A stretch of DNA of 7,771 bases. It comes from a bacterium. Its GTDB lineage: Bacteria > UBP15 > UBA6099 > DSWB01. Under the pieces are notes generated by a model. That model worked only from the letters and a program-made list of their open reading frames with translations, ran no database searches and was not told the origin of the DNA. Positions 1-5,812 of this stretch are shown here, piece after piece. The translations under genes and the position numbers were made by a program. Location of the stretch: contig JAGUYV010000380.1 of NCBI GenBank assembly GCA_020061125.1, positions 1 to 7,771 on the forward strand, read 5' to 3'. Position 1 is the first letter of the stretch; every line of letters begins with the position of its first letter.

Positions 1-694
1 CGGCGAGGTTCACGGCCGCGACCTTCACGCGGCGCAGCATCTCCAGCGTGGCGTCCGGATTGTCCGTAAGAACGGAAGCGACGGAATCGGCTCCGGCGCT
101 TTCACGCATCTGTTGCGCATAAGCCACAACGCTGGACATGTCGAATTCCCAGAACGGCAGGGGCGAACTTTCGAACAAGCCCTTGAACCGCTCTTCGCTT
201 TGCCGGATCTTGTTTTCGGCGCGCTTGCCCGGCGTGGTATCGTGCACAATGGAAAACAGAAGCCTGCGTTCCTCGTGGAAAACCGGGCCGCTGGTCACGA
301 TCACGGCCCTGTCCTCTCCGGACGCCAGGCGGTGGCGGAAGTGGAAGATGTTCTCATTGCGCGCAATGGCGCGCGCCATTTCCTTTTTCACCTGTTCCGG
401 TGTCAGGGTGTTGATCTGGGTTATCTTCATGCTCGTGAGCTGCTCGTGCGAATACCCGTAAAACGCTTCCGCGGCCCTGTTCGCATCCACAAGGGCGCCG
501 GTTTCGGGATCTATGAGCAGCATGACCATGGGGCTGTTGCGGAAGGTTTCGGATAAAAAACTGGCGGCTGGCAATGGCGCTTGGGCCGTCTCTTTGCCGC
601 AATCCCGCTTGAGAGCGGCAAGCTCGCGCTCGAGCGTTTTAATGCGCTCGTTCAGCGCGGCTTCGCCGGGGTCCTTGTCCTGTCTTTTCGCCAT
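1..694 (-). CDS. PAS-domain sensor protein, N-terminal part (cut by left edge)
   Basis: The minus frame is open from ATG 694 to the left edge and gives about 231 residues (starting MAKRQDKD) with no stop. Residues 11-31 are charged and heptad-like, probably a short coiled coil. Residues 46-152 read as a PAS domain: FRNSPMVMLLIDPETGALVDANRAA, then a YGYS turn, and closing with LLFSIVHDTT before GKRAENKI. A second PAS-like unit begins near 167 with EERFKGLFESSPLPFWEFDMS. Repeated PAS domains of this form usually precede a histidine kinase or diguanylate cyclase output domain, but that part lies outside the window, so the output is unknown. There is no N-terminal membrane segment, so it is probably a cytosolic sensor. 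The same frame stays open upstream of 694 (possible GTG near 730), and the ATG has only a weak ribosome site (GGGAACGG). ATG 694 is preferred because the protein becomes ordinary from there. It follows the secreted-protein gene by 147 bases. Confidence 0.85.
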   Translation of the reverse strand, partial: MAKRQDKDPGEAALNERIKTLERELAALKRDCGKETAQAPLPAASFLSETFRNSPMVMLLIDPETGALVDANRAAEAFYGYSHEQLTSMKITQINTLTPEQVKKEMARAIARNENIFHFRHRLASGEDRAVIVTSGPVFHEERRLLFSIVHDTTPGKRAENKIRQSEERFKGLFESSPLPFWEFDMSSVVAYAQQMRESAGADSVASVLTDNPDATLEMLRRVKVAAVNLA

Positions 695-744
695 GTGAAG
701 CCGTTCCCGAACAATGTTGAGGGCCACTGCCTTGCCGGGTGCGG

Positions 745-768
745 AAATTCCCGCGTTTGGGAAAATTT
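745..768. repeat. Inverted repeat upstream of the PAS gene
   Basis: AAATTCCC and GGGAAAATTT face each other across GCGTTT, with arms TTCCC at 748-752 and GGGAA at 759-763. The repeat lies 51 bases upstream of the PAS gene start, between it and the hairpin at 771-802. It could be an operator or simply a small hairpin in the leader. No matching copy was seen elsewhere in the window. Confidence 0.3.
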
Positions 769-770
769 GA

Positions 771-802
771 GGCGGCCGCTTTTCCTTGGAGGACGGGCCG
801 CC
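771..802 (-). terminator. Possible hairpin terminator after the secreted-protein gene
   Basis: GGCCGCC at 796-802 and GGCGGCC at 771-777 are exact complements and form a 7-bp GC stem. The loop between them contains a smaller nested hairpin (TCCT-CCA-AGGA). On the minus transcript the stem is followed by UCAAAUUUUC, which is only a weak U-tract. It lies 40 bases past the stop at 842 and before the PAS gene, where a terminator would be expected. The long loop and poor U-tract keep confidence low. Confidence 0.35.
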
Positions 803-841
803 GGAATTCAATACTAGATGATAAGAATGAAGCCGTTCATG

Positions 842-2866
842 TCAAATATTGCCGGGAATAAACCCGTAATACCGGCCCATCCAGTAGGGCGTGATCATGT
901 CTATGCCCTGGAAATAGCGGTCTCCGGTGGGCCAGTTGCTTCCGATTTTGTACGGGCTTCTCTGCCACTGGAAATCGCTGGTCACGCGGTACTGCACGGG
1001 CAGCGGCTCGCAGGCCCAGTCCGGGTGATCGGGCACGGCCGCAAATGTCATGGGAACTTTAGGCTCGAATGCTTTGCGCGGGCCGTGGGGGAAGGCCATG
1101 AGTTCGCTAACCGCGCCGAAGATGCGGCGCGGCTCGCGCGCGCCCTGCGCAGCCAGGTACTGCCAGGTAAAGTGCGGATTGCGCTCGCGCCCCGCGCGCC
1201 GCGCCGTGGGCGCATCACAGCCGCTTCCCTCGGGAATTTGCTTTTTGTCTTCCCAGAAGTACCGGATGGTGTCCCTGTACTTGTCCGCCAGCTTGGGGTT
1301 CGGCTCGAACAGAATCAGGTGATAGTAGTTGTTGAACAGCAGATTCAGGTTGAACCACACGGTTTCGTAGTAATCGTTGTAAGCCTCGCCGTACACATAG
1401 ACCTTCTTGAGATTGCCCACATAATTGCACTCGAACTCGCGGCCCGGTTCCGAAGAGGGGCATTTGGACACCATGCCCATGACGCGCGCGCGCCAGGTTT
1501 CCCGGAGTTGCGGATCCGGGGCCGCGGCCGCGGCCAGACCGAACCAGTTCAGCAGCATGGCGCTGTTCATTCCGTTGGGAACCTTCACGGCCGGGTTCAC
1601 ATAGGGGTCGTAATTTTTCTCGCCATCGGAATCCTGGATGCCCCACCCGCTCATCACGCCGTGGCGCGTGTGCTTGCCGTCCACATCCATGATGTGCATG
1701 TTGTTGTCCCAGATGTGCGCGGCCATGGCCGTGATGTTTTCGGCGGCGCGTGCCGCGAAATCCGGCTCGTTCAGAATCTGCCAGATGATGGCGTTGCCCC
1801 AGAACACGCCTGTGAACTGGTCGCGGCTGGCCGTGCCACGGAAGCGCCACCCCTTGTACTTTCCTTCCTTGACTTCGTACTGGTTGTGCGCAGGGTCAAT
1901 GTCAATGATGGGCTTGTCGCGGCGGCCCTTCCACTCATCCACCTCATAGGAACGCGCGATGAGGCCGGGCACGCCCGTGATCTCGCGCAACTGCGTCATG
2001 CCCGTGAGGCATTTTTCCACATTGGCGCGCGCATAGTCCTCGCCCGTGACCGCGTAATAGAACGCCGCGCCTCCGCAATAGGTGCCGGTCCAGATGGCGG
2101 TGTCGCCGTAGCCCGCGTACGAGCCGTCATAGTACATCTCGTGCGCCAGGCCCGTGGGGGACATGACCTCGTCGTAGTGCTTGTTGTATTCGCGGGCCTT
2201 GGATTCGAGCCAGCCCGGGGCCGAGGGGTCCGCGGCGCTGCGCAGGGCGTAGAACTCCTCGGAGGTTGCTCCTGCGGCGTCTCGGGCGGAAACCACCAGC
2301 AAAACCACGGCTTCCCTGTCCGGAGCGGCCGCAGTGAGCGCACAATCGCCACCGATCGCCAACCATTCCGGCGCCGCGTCCACGGCGGGCGCGGGTGCGC
2401 CGGGTTCGGCCGCATCCGCGTAAAAGGTGCGAGCCATCTCGATTCGGCACCCGCCGTACGGGGCCGCCCCGCCCTGCCCCTGTATCTGCACGCGCACGGT
2501 TTCGCCCAGTTTGACCGCGGGCAGATCCCTATAGATCAGCCGGAACTCCGGAGCAGCGGCGGCGAACGCCACCTCGCCCTCGGCGGCGGCGCCGTCTGCA
2601 CCCGTGACTTTGATAACCGCGCTCGTGCGCTCCACCGCCGTTGGCAGACCCGCGATGCGGCCGTCTCGCGTGATGCGCAATCCGTAAGGAAGTTTGCCGG
2701 AAATCAATTTCACGGAACCGGGCTGCGCCACGCCCTGCGCCTGCACGGGCGCGTCGAACGGCTTGCCGGCCGCGATGGCGTCCGCACCCGGAACGCTCAC
2801 GCCCGACGCAAGCGCGGGCGCGTGGAGCAGAAACAATAGAGCTGAAAGCGCGATGATTCGTGTCAT
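842..2866 (-). CDS. Secreted protein with Ig-like domain and probable alpha/alpha-toroid (six-hairpin) domain
   Basis: A 674-residue protein. Residues 1-20 are a clear Sec signal peptide (MTRIIALSALLFLLHAPALA, probable cut after ALA), so it acts in the periplasm or outside the cell. Residues about 35-105 resemble putative Ig (He_PIG-type) domains, with the motif GKLPYGLRITRDGRIAGLPT. Residues about 110-210 look like a second beta-rich region. From about 215 to the end the chain is rich in W, Y, F and N, with helix-like stretches such as DTAIWTGTYCGGAAFYYAVTG (about 255-275) and WFNLNLLFNNYYHLILF (504-520), typical of six-hairpin glycosidase or polysaccharide-lyase toroids. I cannot assign a family, substrate or catalytic residues. 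Start: ATG 2866 has AGGGGGG (2875-2881) eight bases upstream and begins directly with the signal peptide. It is divergent from the ModE-like gene, which may regulate it. Secretion is secure; the enzymatic role is inference. Confidence 0.85.
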   Translation of the reverse strand: MTRIIALSALLFLLHAPALASGVSVPGADAIAAGKPFDAPVQAQGVAQPGSVKLISGKLPYGLRITRDGRIAGLPTAVERTSAVIKVTGADGAAAEGEVAFAAAAPEFRLIYRDLPAVKLGETVRVQIQGQGGAAPYGGCRIEMARTFYADAAEPGAPAPAVDAAPEWLAIGGDCALTAAAPDREAVVLLVVSARDAAGATSEEFYALRSAADPSAPGWLESKAREYNKHYDEVMSPTGLAHEMYYDGSYAGYGDTAIWTGTYCGGAAFYYAVTGEDYARANVEKCLTGMTQLREITGVPGLIARSYEVDEWKGRRDKPIIDIDPAHNQYEVKEGKYKGWRFRGTASRDQFTGVFWGNAIIWQILNEPDFAARAAENITAMAAHIWDNNMHIMDVDGKHTRHGVMSGWGIQDSDGEKNYDPYVNPAVKVPNGMNSAMLLNWFGLAAAAAPDPQLRETWRARVMGMVSKCPSSEPGREFECNYVGNLKKVYVYGEAYNDYYETVWFNLNLLFNNYYHLILFEPNPKLADKYRDTIRYFWEDKKQIPEGSGCDAPTARRAGRERNPHFTWQYLAAQGAREPRRIFGAVSELMAFPHGPRKAFEPKVPMTFAAVPDHPDWACEPLPVQYRVTSDFQWQRSPYKIGSNWPTGDRYFQGIDMITPYWMGRYYGFIPGNI

Positions 2867-2874
2867 GAACGATA

Positions 2875-2881
2875 CCCCCCT
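2875..2881 (-). promoter_or_regulatory. Ribosome binding site of the secreted-protein gene
   Basis: The minus strand reads AGGGGGG followed by eight bases and then ATG at 2866. This supports that start, which also opens a typical signal peptide. Confidence 0.6.
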
Positions 2882-2900
2882 GACGGCACACTCTGTTTGA

Positions 2901-2917
2901 GGATCATATTATAGACC
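2901..2917 (-). promoter_or_regulatory. -10 element and imperfect palindrome between the divergent genes
   Basis: The minus strand carries a perfect TATAAT (2908-2913) 41 bases upstream of the secreted-protein start. The hexamer 17 bases further upstream (CCCGCA) is a poor -35, so the promoter may need an activator. The -10 sits in an imperfect palindrome, GGATCATATTATAGACC, with 5 of 8 paired positions complementary. The plus strand of the same AT-rich island also offers TATTAT for the ModE-like gene. This is the only AT-rich patch in a very GC-rich spacer, so it is the likeliest place for both the promoter and regulator binding. Confidence 0.4.
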
Positions 2918-3021
2918 AAAACCGGGACGCTGCGGGCGGGACGGCGTTGCGGCGCGAGGCGAACGGGAGTAAAATCAAGCCAGATCCGCAACCGGCGCGG
3001 CGCGCGCGCCAGGGGGACGCC

Positions 3022-3354
3022 ATGAAGGTGAAAGTCAAGGTCTGGCTGGAGAAGGACGGCCGCAGCGTAATGGGCGGCGGACGGTATGCGCTTCTGAAAG
3101 CCATTGATGAAACCGGATCCCTGCGCGAAGCGTGCGCGCAACTCGAAATCTCGTACCGACACGCCTGGGGGCACATCAAGAAGCTGGAGCAGAGCGCGGG
3201 ATTCGCGTTCGTGGACTCCAAGGTGGGCGGCCGCGGCGGCGGTGCATCGGCCCTCACGCCACAGGCCCGCGAATTCCTCAAACAATTCGATGAACTCAAA
3301 TCCGACATCGAGCAATATGCGGAGCAGCGCAACAAAGACATCAAACAGCAATGA
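3022..3354 (+). CDS. ModE-type winged helix-turn-helix regulator, DNA-binding domain only
   Basis: A 110-residue protein matching the N-terminal LysR-like DNA-binding domain of the molybdate regulator ModE. The order is typical: GGGRYALLKAIDETGSL (18-34), then EACAQLEISYRHAWGHIKKLE (36-56, helix-turn-helix with YRHAW in the recognition helix), then a glycine-rich wing KVGGRGGGASALTP (67-80), and a C-terminal helix (81-108) likely to dimerise. The C-terminal molybdate-binding MOP/TOBE domains of full ModE (about 260 residues) are absent, so molybdate sensing cannot be assumed. ATG 3022 was chosen because AGGGGG (3011-3016) lies just upstream and the homology begins there. The frame is open further upstream to 2947, but that extension is arginine-rich and looks untranslated. 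It is divergent from the secreted-protein gene and convergent with the C45 gene. Its targets are unknown; the shared upstream region is the natural first candidate. Confidence 0.85.
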   Translation: MKVKVKVWLEKDGRSVMGGGRYALLKAIDETGSLREACAQLEISYRHAWGHIKKLEQSAGFAFVDSKVGGRGGGASALTPQAREFLKQFDELKSDIEQYAEQRNKDIKQQ

Positions 3355-3403
3355 CCATGCCATAAATCCACAAATGAATTAACGAGGCTGTGCTGTCGTG
3401 CGC

Positions 3404-4591
3404 TCAATGCGCGGCCGCAGCGCTTGCGGCAGGTTTGCTCTTTGCGAACAAGGGAACAGGCGCCCATTGCGCCTGGCAGGGGTTGCCCTCGGCGAACCAC
3501 ATGGTCCGGCTGGCGATGTCGAAGATCATGCCGGAGAGCGTGGACCCGCTGTGGCCGTGGCAGCAGACTGTGTAGTCGCTGCCTTTGGGGTCGTCGCCGC
3601 TGTGATCCGACAGAATGGTCTTGATGGTGTCAATCGTCACCTTGCCCGCGGCCTGTTTGATGAGGCGGTCCGCGGCGTCGTAGCGCTTGTGGGACGATGT
3701 GGCGTACTCAAGCCCCTCCATGCCCTTGACGGTCCAGTAGGTGCCCTCGGGCAGATTGGCGTCCGTCATGTTGATGTAGTGGTTGGTCTGGGCCATGACG
3801 CCCTCGGGGCCGGGGCGGCGCACCATGGTGCGGCATGCGGTGAACTCCACGATGGCGTTGTCCCCGGACTCGTCCATGAAGCCGAAGAACCCGGCGTTGG
3901 CGCGCGCCGGGAACTGCTGGATATATTCCATGGCCTGGGCCGTGGTGCGGCATGTTTCGAGAATTTCATTGATGATCATCATGTAGGGCGCGCCGGTGTA
4001 GGACAGGTCCGGCCCCTTCCACAGGCGGGCGTTGTTGGCGCCCACCACGAGGCCGGCCTCGTTCATGCCCATGTGGCATCCGGCGCTGGGGCACTGGGTC
4101 ACGGTGAGGGTGGCCAGGCGGTCCGGCTCCGAGGGCAGCATGCGGCGCACAATCTGGAAGTCGCGCAGCAGGTTGGGAAAATCGTAGTTGCGCGCCATGA
4201 GCGGGGTTCCGGCAACCGTGGCGTGTGGCTGCGCGTGGACCTGCGTGCACCCGCCGGGCGCCTTGAGCGATTTGCCGGCCTCGCAGAACATGATCTCCAT
4301 GAACTGCAGGCCCCACACATAGCCGCGGCCCATGCCCAGACCGTCGGCCAGCCCGTCCGTGCGCTCGGCCTGCGCGGGCATGTGCCGCATGACTGCGCGC
4401 CGCGTTACGCGGTTGCCGATCACGCCCAGCGCGGCTTTGACCACGGACACCGGGATGGGCGCGGGCCGGTTGTCCAGCCACATCTCGGATGTGAAAAATG
4501 TGTTCAGCATGTCCCGCGTTTTCTCGCGCATTTCCATACCCTGCATGGCGCCGCGCTCGTATGCCGTGCCCGTGAGTTCAAGTATCTGCAT
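3404..4591 (-). CDS. C45-family Ntn-hydrolase / acyl-CoA:6-aminopenicillanate acyltransferase-like protein
   Basis: A 395-residue protein of the peptidase C45 / penicillin acyltransferase-like family. These enzymes are Ntn-hydrolases: the precursor cleaves itself before a cysteine, which becomes the N-terminal nucleophile for amide hydrolysis or acyl transfer. The expected site is GGCTQ with Cys115, followed by MARNYDF (132-138) and NEAGLVVGANN, a family hallmark. Mature subunits of about 114 and 281 residues would result. The N-terminal ELTGTAYERGAMQG is also typical of the family. No signal peptide or membrane segment is visible, so it is probably cytosolic. Start: ATG 4591 has AAGGAG six bases upstream. 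A longer GTG start at 4636 exists but would place this ribosome site inside the coding region. The C-terminus is a low-complexity KSKPAASAAAAH tail. It lies 84 bases downstream of the amidohydrolase gene and is probably co-transcribed with it. The family is confident; the substrate is unknown, and beta-lactam activity should not be inferred. Confidence 0.88.
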   Translation of the reverse strand: MQILELTGTAYERGAMQGMEMREKTRDMLNTFFTSEMWLDNRPAPIPVSVVKAALGVIGNRVTRRAVMRHMPAQAERTDGLADGLGMGRGYVWGLQFMEIMFCEAGKSLKAPGGCTQVHAQPHATVAGTPLMARNYDFPNLLRDFQIVRRMLPSEPDRLATLTVTQCPSAGCHMGMNEAGLVVGANNARLWKGPDLSYTGAPYMMIINEILETCRTTAQAMEYIQQFPARANAGFFGFMDESGDNAIVEFTACRTMVRRPGPEGVMAQTNHYINMTDANLPEGTYWTVKGMEGLEYATSSHKRYDAADRLIKQAAGKVTIDTIKTILSDHSGDDPKGSDYTVCCHGHSGSTLSGMIFDIASRTMWFAEGNPCQAQWAPVPLFAKSKPAASAAAAH

Positions 4592-4597
4592 CTGTGG

Positions 4598-4603
4598 CTC
4601 CTT
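4598..4603 (-). promoter_or_regulatory. Ribosome binding site deciding the C45 start
   Basis: The minus strand reads AAGGAG, six bases, then ATG at 4591. This canonical site selects 4591 over the upstream in-frame GTG at 4636. Confidence 0.75.
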
Positions 4604-4620
4604 AAAGTGTGTGCGCCCTG

Positions 4621-4671
4621 CGAAAAGCGGGATCACGAATGAACGCGAATCAAAAACGAATCTGCGCGAAA
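4621..4671. repeat. Phased CGAA(T) repeats between the amidohydrolase and C45 genes
   Basis: The plus strand carries CGAAT at 4636, 4646 and 4657 and CGAA at 4667, spaced 10, 11 and 10 bases apart. A further CGAAA lies at 4621. The units form a degenerate tandem array with period about 10-11 (CACGAATGAA, CGCGAATCAA, AAACGAATCT, GCGCGAAACC). This fills most of the 84-base gap between the two genes. It may be a fragment of a dispersed intergenic repeat, or a helically phased binding or bending element. Confidence 0.45.
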
Positions 4672-4675
4672 CCCT

Positions 4676-5728
4676 TCAAACAGCCTGCGCCAGAGGCGCG
4701 TTGCCGCACAGGTTGTACTGGCGGATCAGGCGGAAGGCATTGCCGGACAGAATCAGATCGCGGGACTCGCGGTCTTTGTCCGTGGCCACAAGCACCTTGG
4801 CCAGCGGCAGGATAATGGGATAGAAAGGCCAGTCCGTGCCGAACAGGATTTTGTCGTTGCCCAGAGTGTCAATCATGCGCTGGATGTTCTGCGGGGGCTG
4901 GCCGCCGATTTCGAGGCAGGTGTTGCCGTGCGCTTTGGCGTATTCGACCGCGGTTTCATAGAACAGCATGCCCGCGTGCCCGAGGATGAACGGGATTTCC
5001 GTGAATTTCTTGAGCGGTTCTTCGTACAACTCCATGTCCGACAGCTTGCGGAGCAACGAGGGTTCGAGTCCGTTGTTGGCCGTGTGGAACAGGATGGGCA
5101 GTCCGGTGCGGCTCCAGCGCTTGTAAAGCTGCATCATTTTGGGATGGTTCGGTGGCAGGAACTGGGCGTAGGGGTGCACCTTGAGTCCGCGCGCGCCCAT
5201 GGCCAGGCATTGTTCGAGTTCCTCCTCCCAGCGGCGCGCGTTCACATTGATGGCGCAGAACGGGATGAGCCGCGGGTTGCCCTGCAGGTATTTGGCCTGG
5301 TGCAGGGAGTTGTTGGAACCGCCGGGCAGGTCAATGGCCAGCACCACGGATTTTTCCACGCCCATGCGGTCCATTTCCTCGATGATGTTGGGAATGGTGT
5401 AGGTGGCGTTGGCGCCCTTGTTGGTGAAAATGGTGTGCGCGTGGTCGCTGAAGGTGCCGTTGCGGCGGGTGTTGCGCAGATTCACGCCCGAGTACAGGGA
5501 CAGGTCAATGGGCAGCTCGTCGTGGCGGAAGCAGTGGTCCACGGCATCCGTGCGCCGGAAAAGATCAATGGGCCGCGACAGATAGAAGGACGAGCCGAGG
5601 TGGGTGTGGAAATCCACGATGGGCGGCGCGTCCTCCAGGGCCAGCACGGGTTTGCCGTCCGCGTTCATTTCAAAATACGGCAGGCGTGTGAGATCGTTAC
5701 AGTTTGAAAAGGTTTGTGGTGTGGACAA
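4676..5728 (-). CDS. Metal-dependent amidohydrolase (amidohydrolase 2 / COG2159 family)
   Basis: A 350-residue TIM-barrel hydrolase with the expected active-site set: HTH in DFHTHLG (His41, His43) at the end of strand 1, LKVHPYAQ (Lys183, His185), LFHTANNG (His215), LGHAG (His251) and FGTDWPFYP (Asp299). Family members are zinc- or manganese-dependent hydrolases or non-oxidative decarboxylases. The motif pattern fits the general amidohydrolase 2 group but does not name a substrate. There is no signal peptide, so it is cytosolic. The start codon is TTG (5726-5728), supported by AAGGAG seven bases upstream. The next in-frame ATG, at residue 21, has no comparable site. It is the first gene of a likely two-gene unit with the C45 hydrolase and follows the HTH gene in the same direction after 84 bases that hold a candidate promoter. 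Family assignment is strong; the reaction is unknown. Confidence 0.9.
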   Translation of the reverse strand: MSTPQTFSNCNDLTRLPYFEMNADGKPVLALEDAPPIVDFHTHLGSSFYLSRPIDLFRRTDAVDHCFRHDELPIDLSLYSGVNLRNTRRNGTFSDHAHTIFTNKGANATYTIPNIIEEMDRMGVEKSVVLAIDLPGGSNNSLHQAKYLQGNPRLIPFCAINVNARRWEEELEQCLAMGARGLKVHPYAQFLPPNHPKMMQLYKRWSRTGLPILFHTANNGLEPSLLRKLSDMELYEEPLKKFTEIPFILGHAGMLFYETAVEYAKAHGNTCLEIGGQPPQNIQRMIDTLGNDKILFGTDWPFYPIILPLAKVLVATDKDRESRDLILSGNAFRLIRQYNLCGNAPLAQAV

Positions 5729-5735
5729 TGCGGCG

Positions 5736-5741
5736 CTCCTT
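5736..5741 (-). promoter_or_regulatory. Ribosome binding site supporting the TTG start of the amidohydrolase
   Basis: The minus strand reads GAAGGAG, seven bases (CGCCGCA), then TTG at 5728. This near-perfect site at normal spacing is the main reason for accepting the rare start codon. Confidence 0.75.
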
Positions 5742-5757
5742 CTTTCCCCTGAATGTT

Positions 5758-5776
5758 TGCATTATTTATTGTGACA
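5758..5776 (-). repeat. 19-bp AT-rich site, copy 1 (candidate operator or terminal inverted repeat)
   Basis: The minus strand reads TGTCACAATAAATAATGCA. The plus strand at 6326-6344 reads TGTCACATTATTTATTGCA. The two are identical at 15 of 19 positions and differ only by A/T swaps in the centre. They therefore face each other across the HTH gene. This copy overlaps the candidate -10 and start region of the amidohydrolase promoter. Confidence 0.55.
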
Positions 5777-5793
5777 ATTTTTGCCGTTGCCAA
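5765..5793 (-). promoter_or_regulatory. Candidate promoter of the amidohydrolase-C45 unit
   Basis: The minus strand has TTGGCA (5788-5793, five of six to the -35 consensus), a 17-base spacer, and AATAAA (5765-5770, four of six to the -10 consensus). Transcription would start near 5758, giving a leader of about 30 bases that contains the AAGGAG site. The -10 and start region fall inside the 19-bp site at 5758-5776, a normal place for a repressor to bind. Confidence 0.4.
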
Positions 5794-5794
5794 T

Positions 5795-5810
5795 CGTGGC
5801 GCGCGCCACG
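5795..5810. promoter_or_regulatory. Perfect 16-bp palindrome CGTGGCGCGCGCCACG
   Basis: The two halves CGTGGCGC and GCGCCACG are exact complements. It begins two bases past the HTH gene's stop codon and ends one base before the candidate -35 of the amidohydrolase promoter. As RNA it could form a six-bp stem with a GCGC loop, but no U-tract follows, so it is a poor intrinsic terminator. As duplex DNA it is a plausible binding site for a dimeric regulator just upstream of a promoter. Confidence 0.45.
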
Positions 5811-5812
5811 GG

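Noticed and set aside
818-2839. Long open plus-strand frame antisense to the secreted-protein gene (673 codons)
   Set aside because: Its translation is low-complexity, rich in A, R, H, G and V, with no domain pattern. The minus frame has a signal peptide, ribosome site and domain motifs. Open antisense frames are common in GC-rich genes.
2947-3021. Upstream extension of the ModE-like frame
   Set aside because: The extra 25 residues are arginine-rich and unlike the family. ATG 3022 has its own AGGGGG site and matches the usual domain beginning.
3457-3475. CAGGCGC/GCGCCTG hairpin near the 3' end of the C45 gene
   Set aside because: It lies within coding sequence, has no U-tract on either strand, and is likely a by-product of GC-rich codons.
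4592-4636. Longer C45 start at GTG 4636
   Set aside because: It would place the perfect AAGGAG site inside the coding sequence, and the added 15 residues are not family-like.
3398-4642. Long open plus-strand frame antisense to the C45 gene
   Set aside because: It is rich in H, G, V and A without motifs and mirrors the real gene almost base for base.
4928-5707. Open plus-strand frame antisense to the amidohydrolase
   Set aside because: It is valine/glutamine/histidine-rich with no family signature, while the opposite strand has the complete metal-binding motif set.
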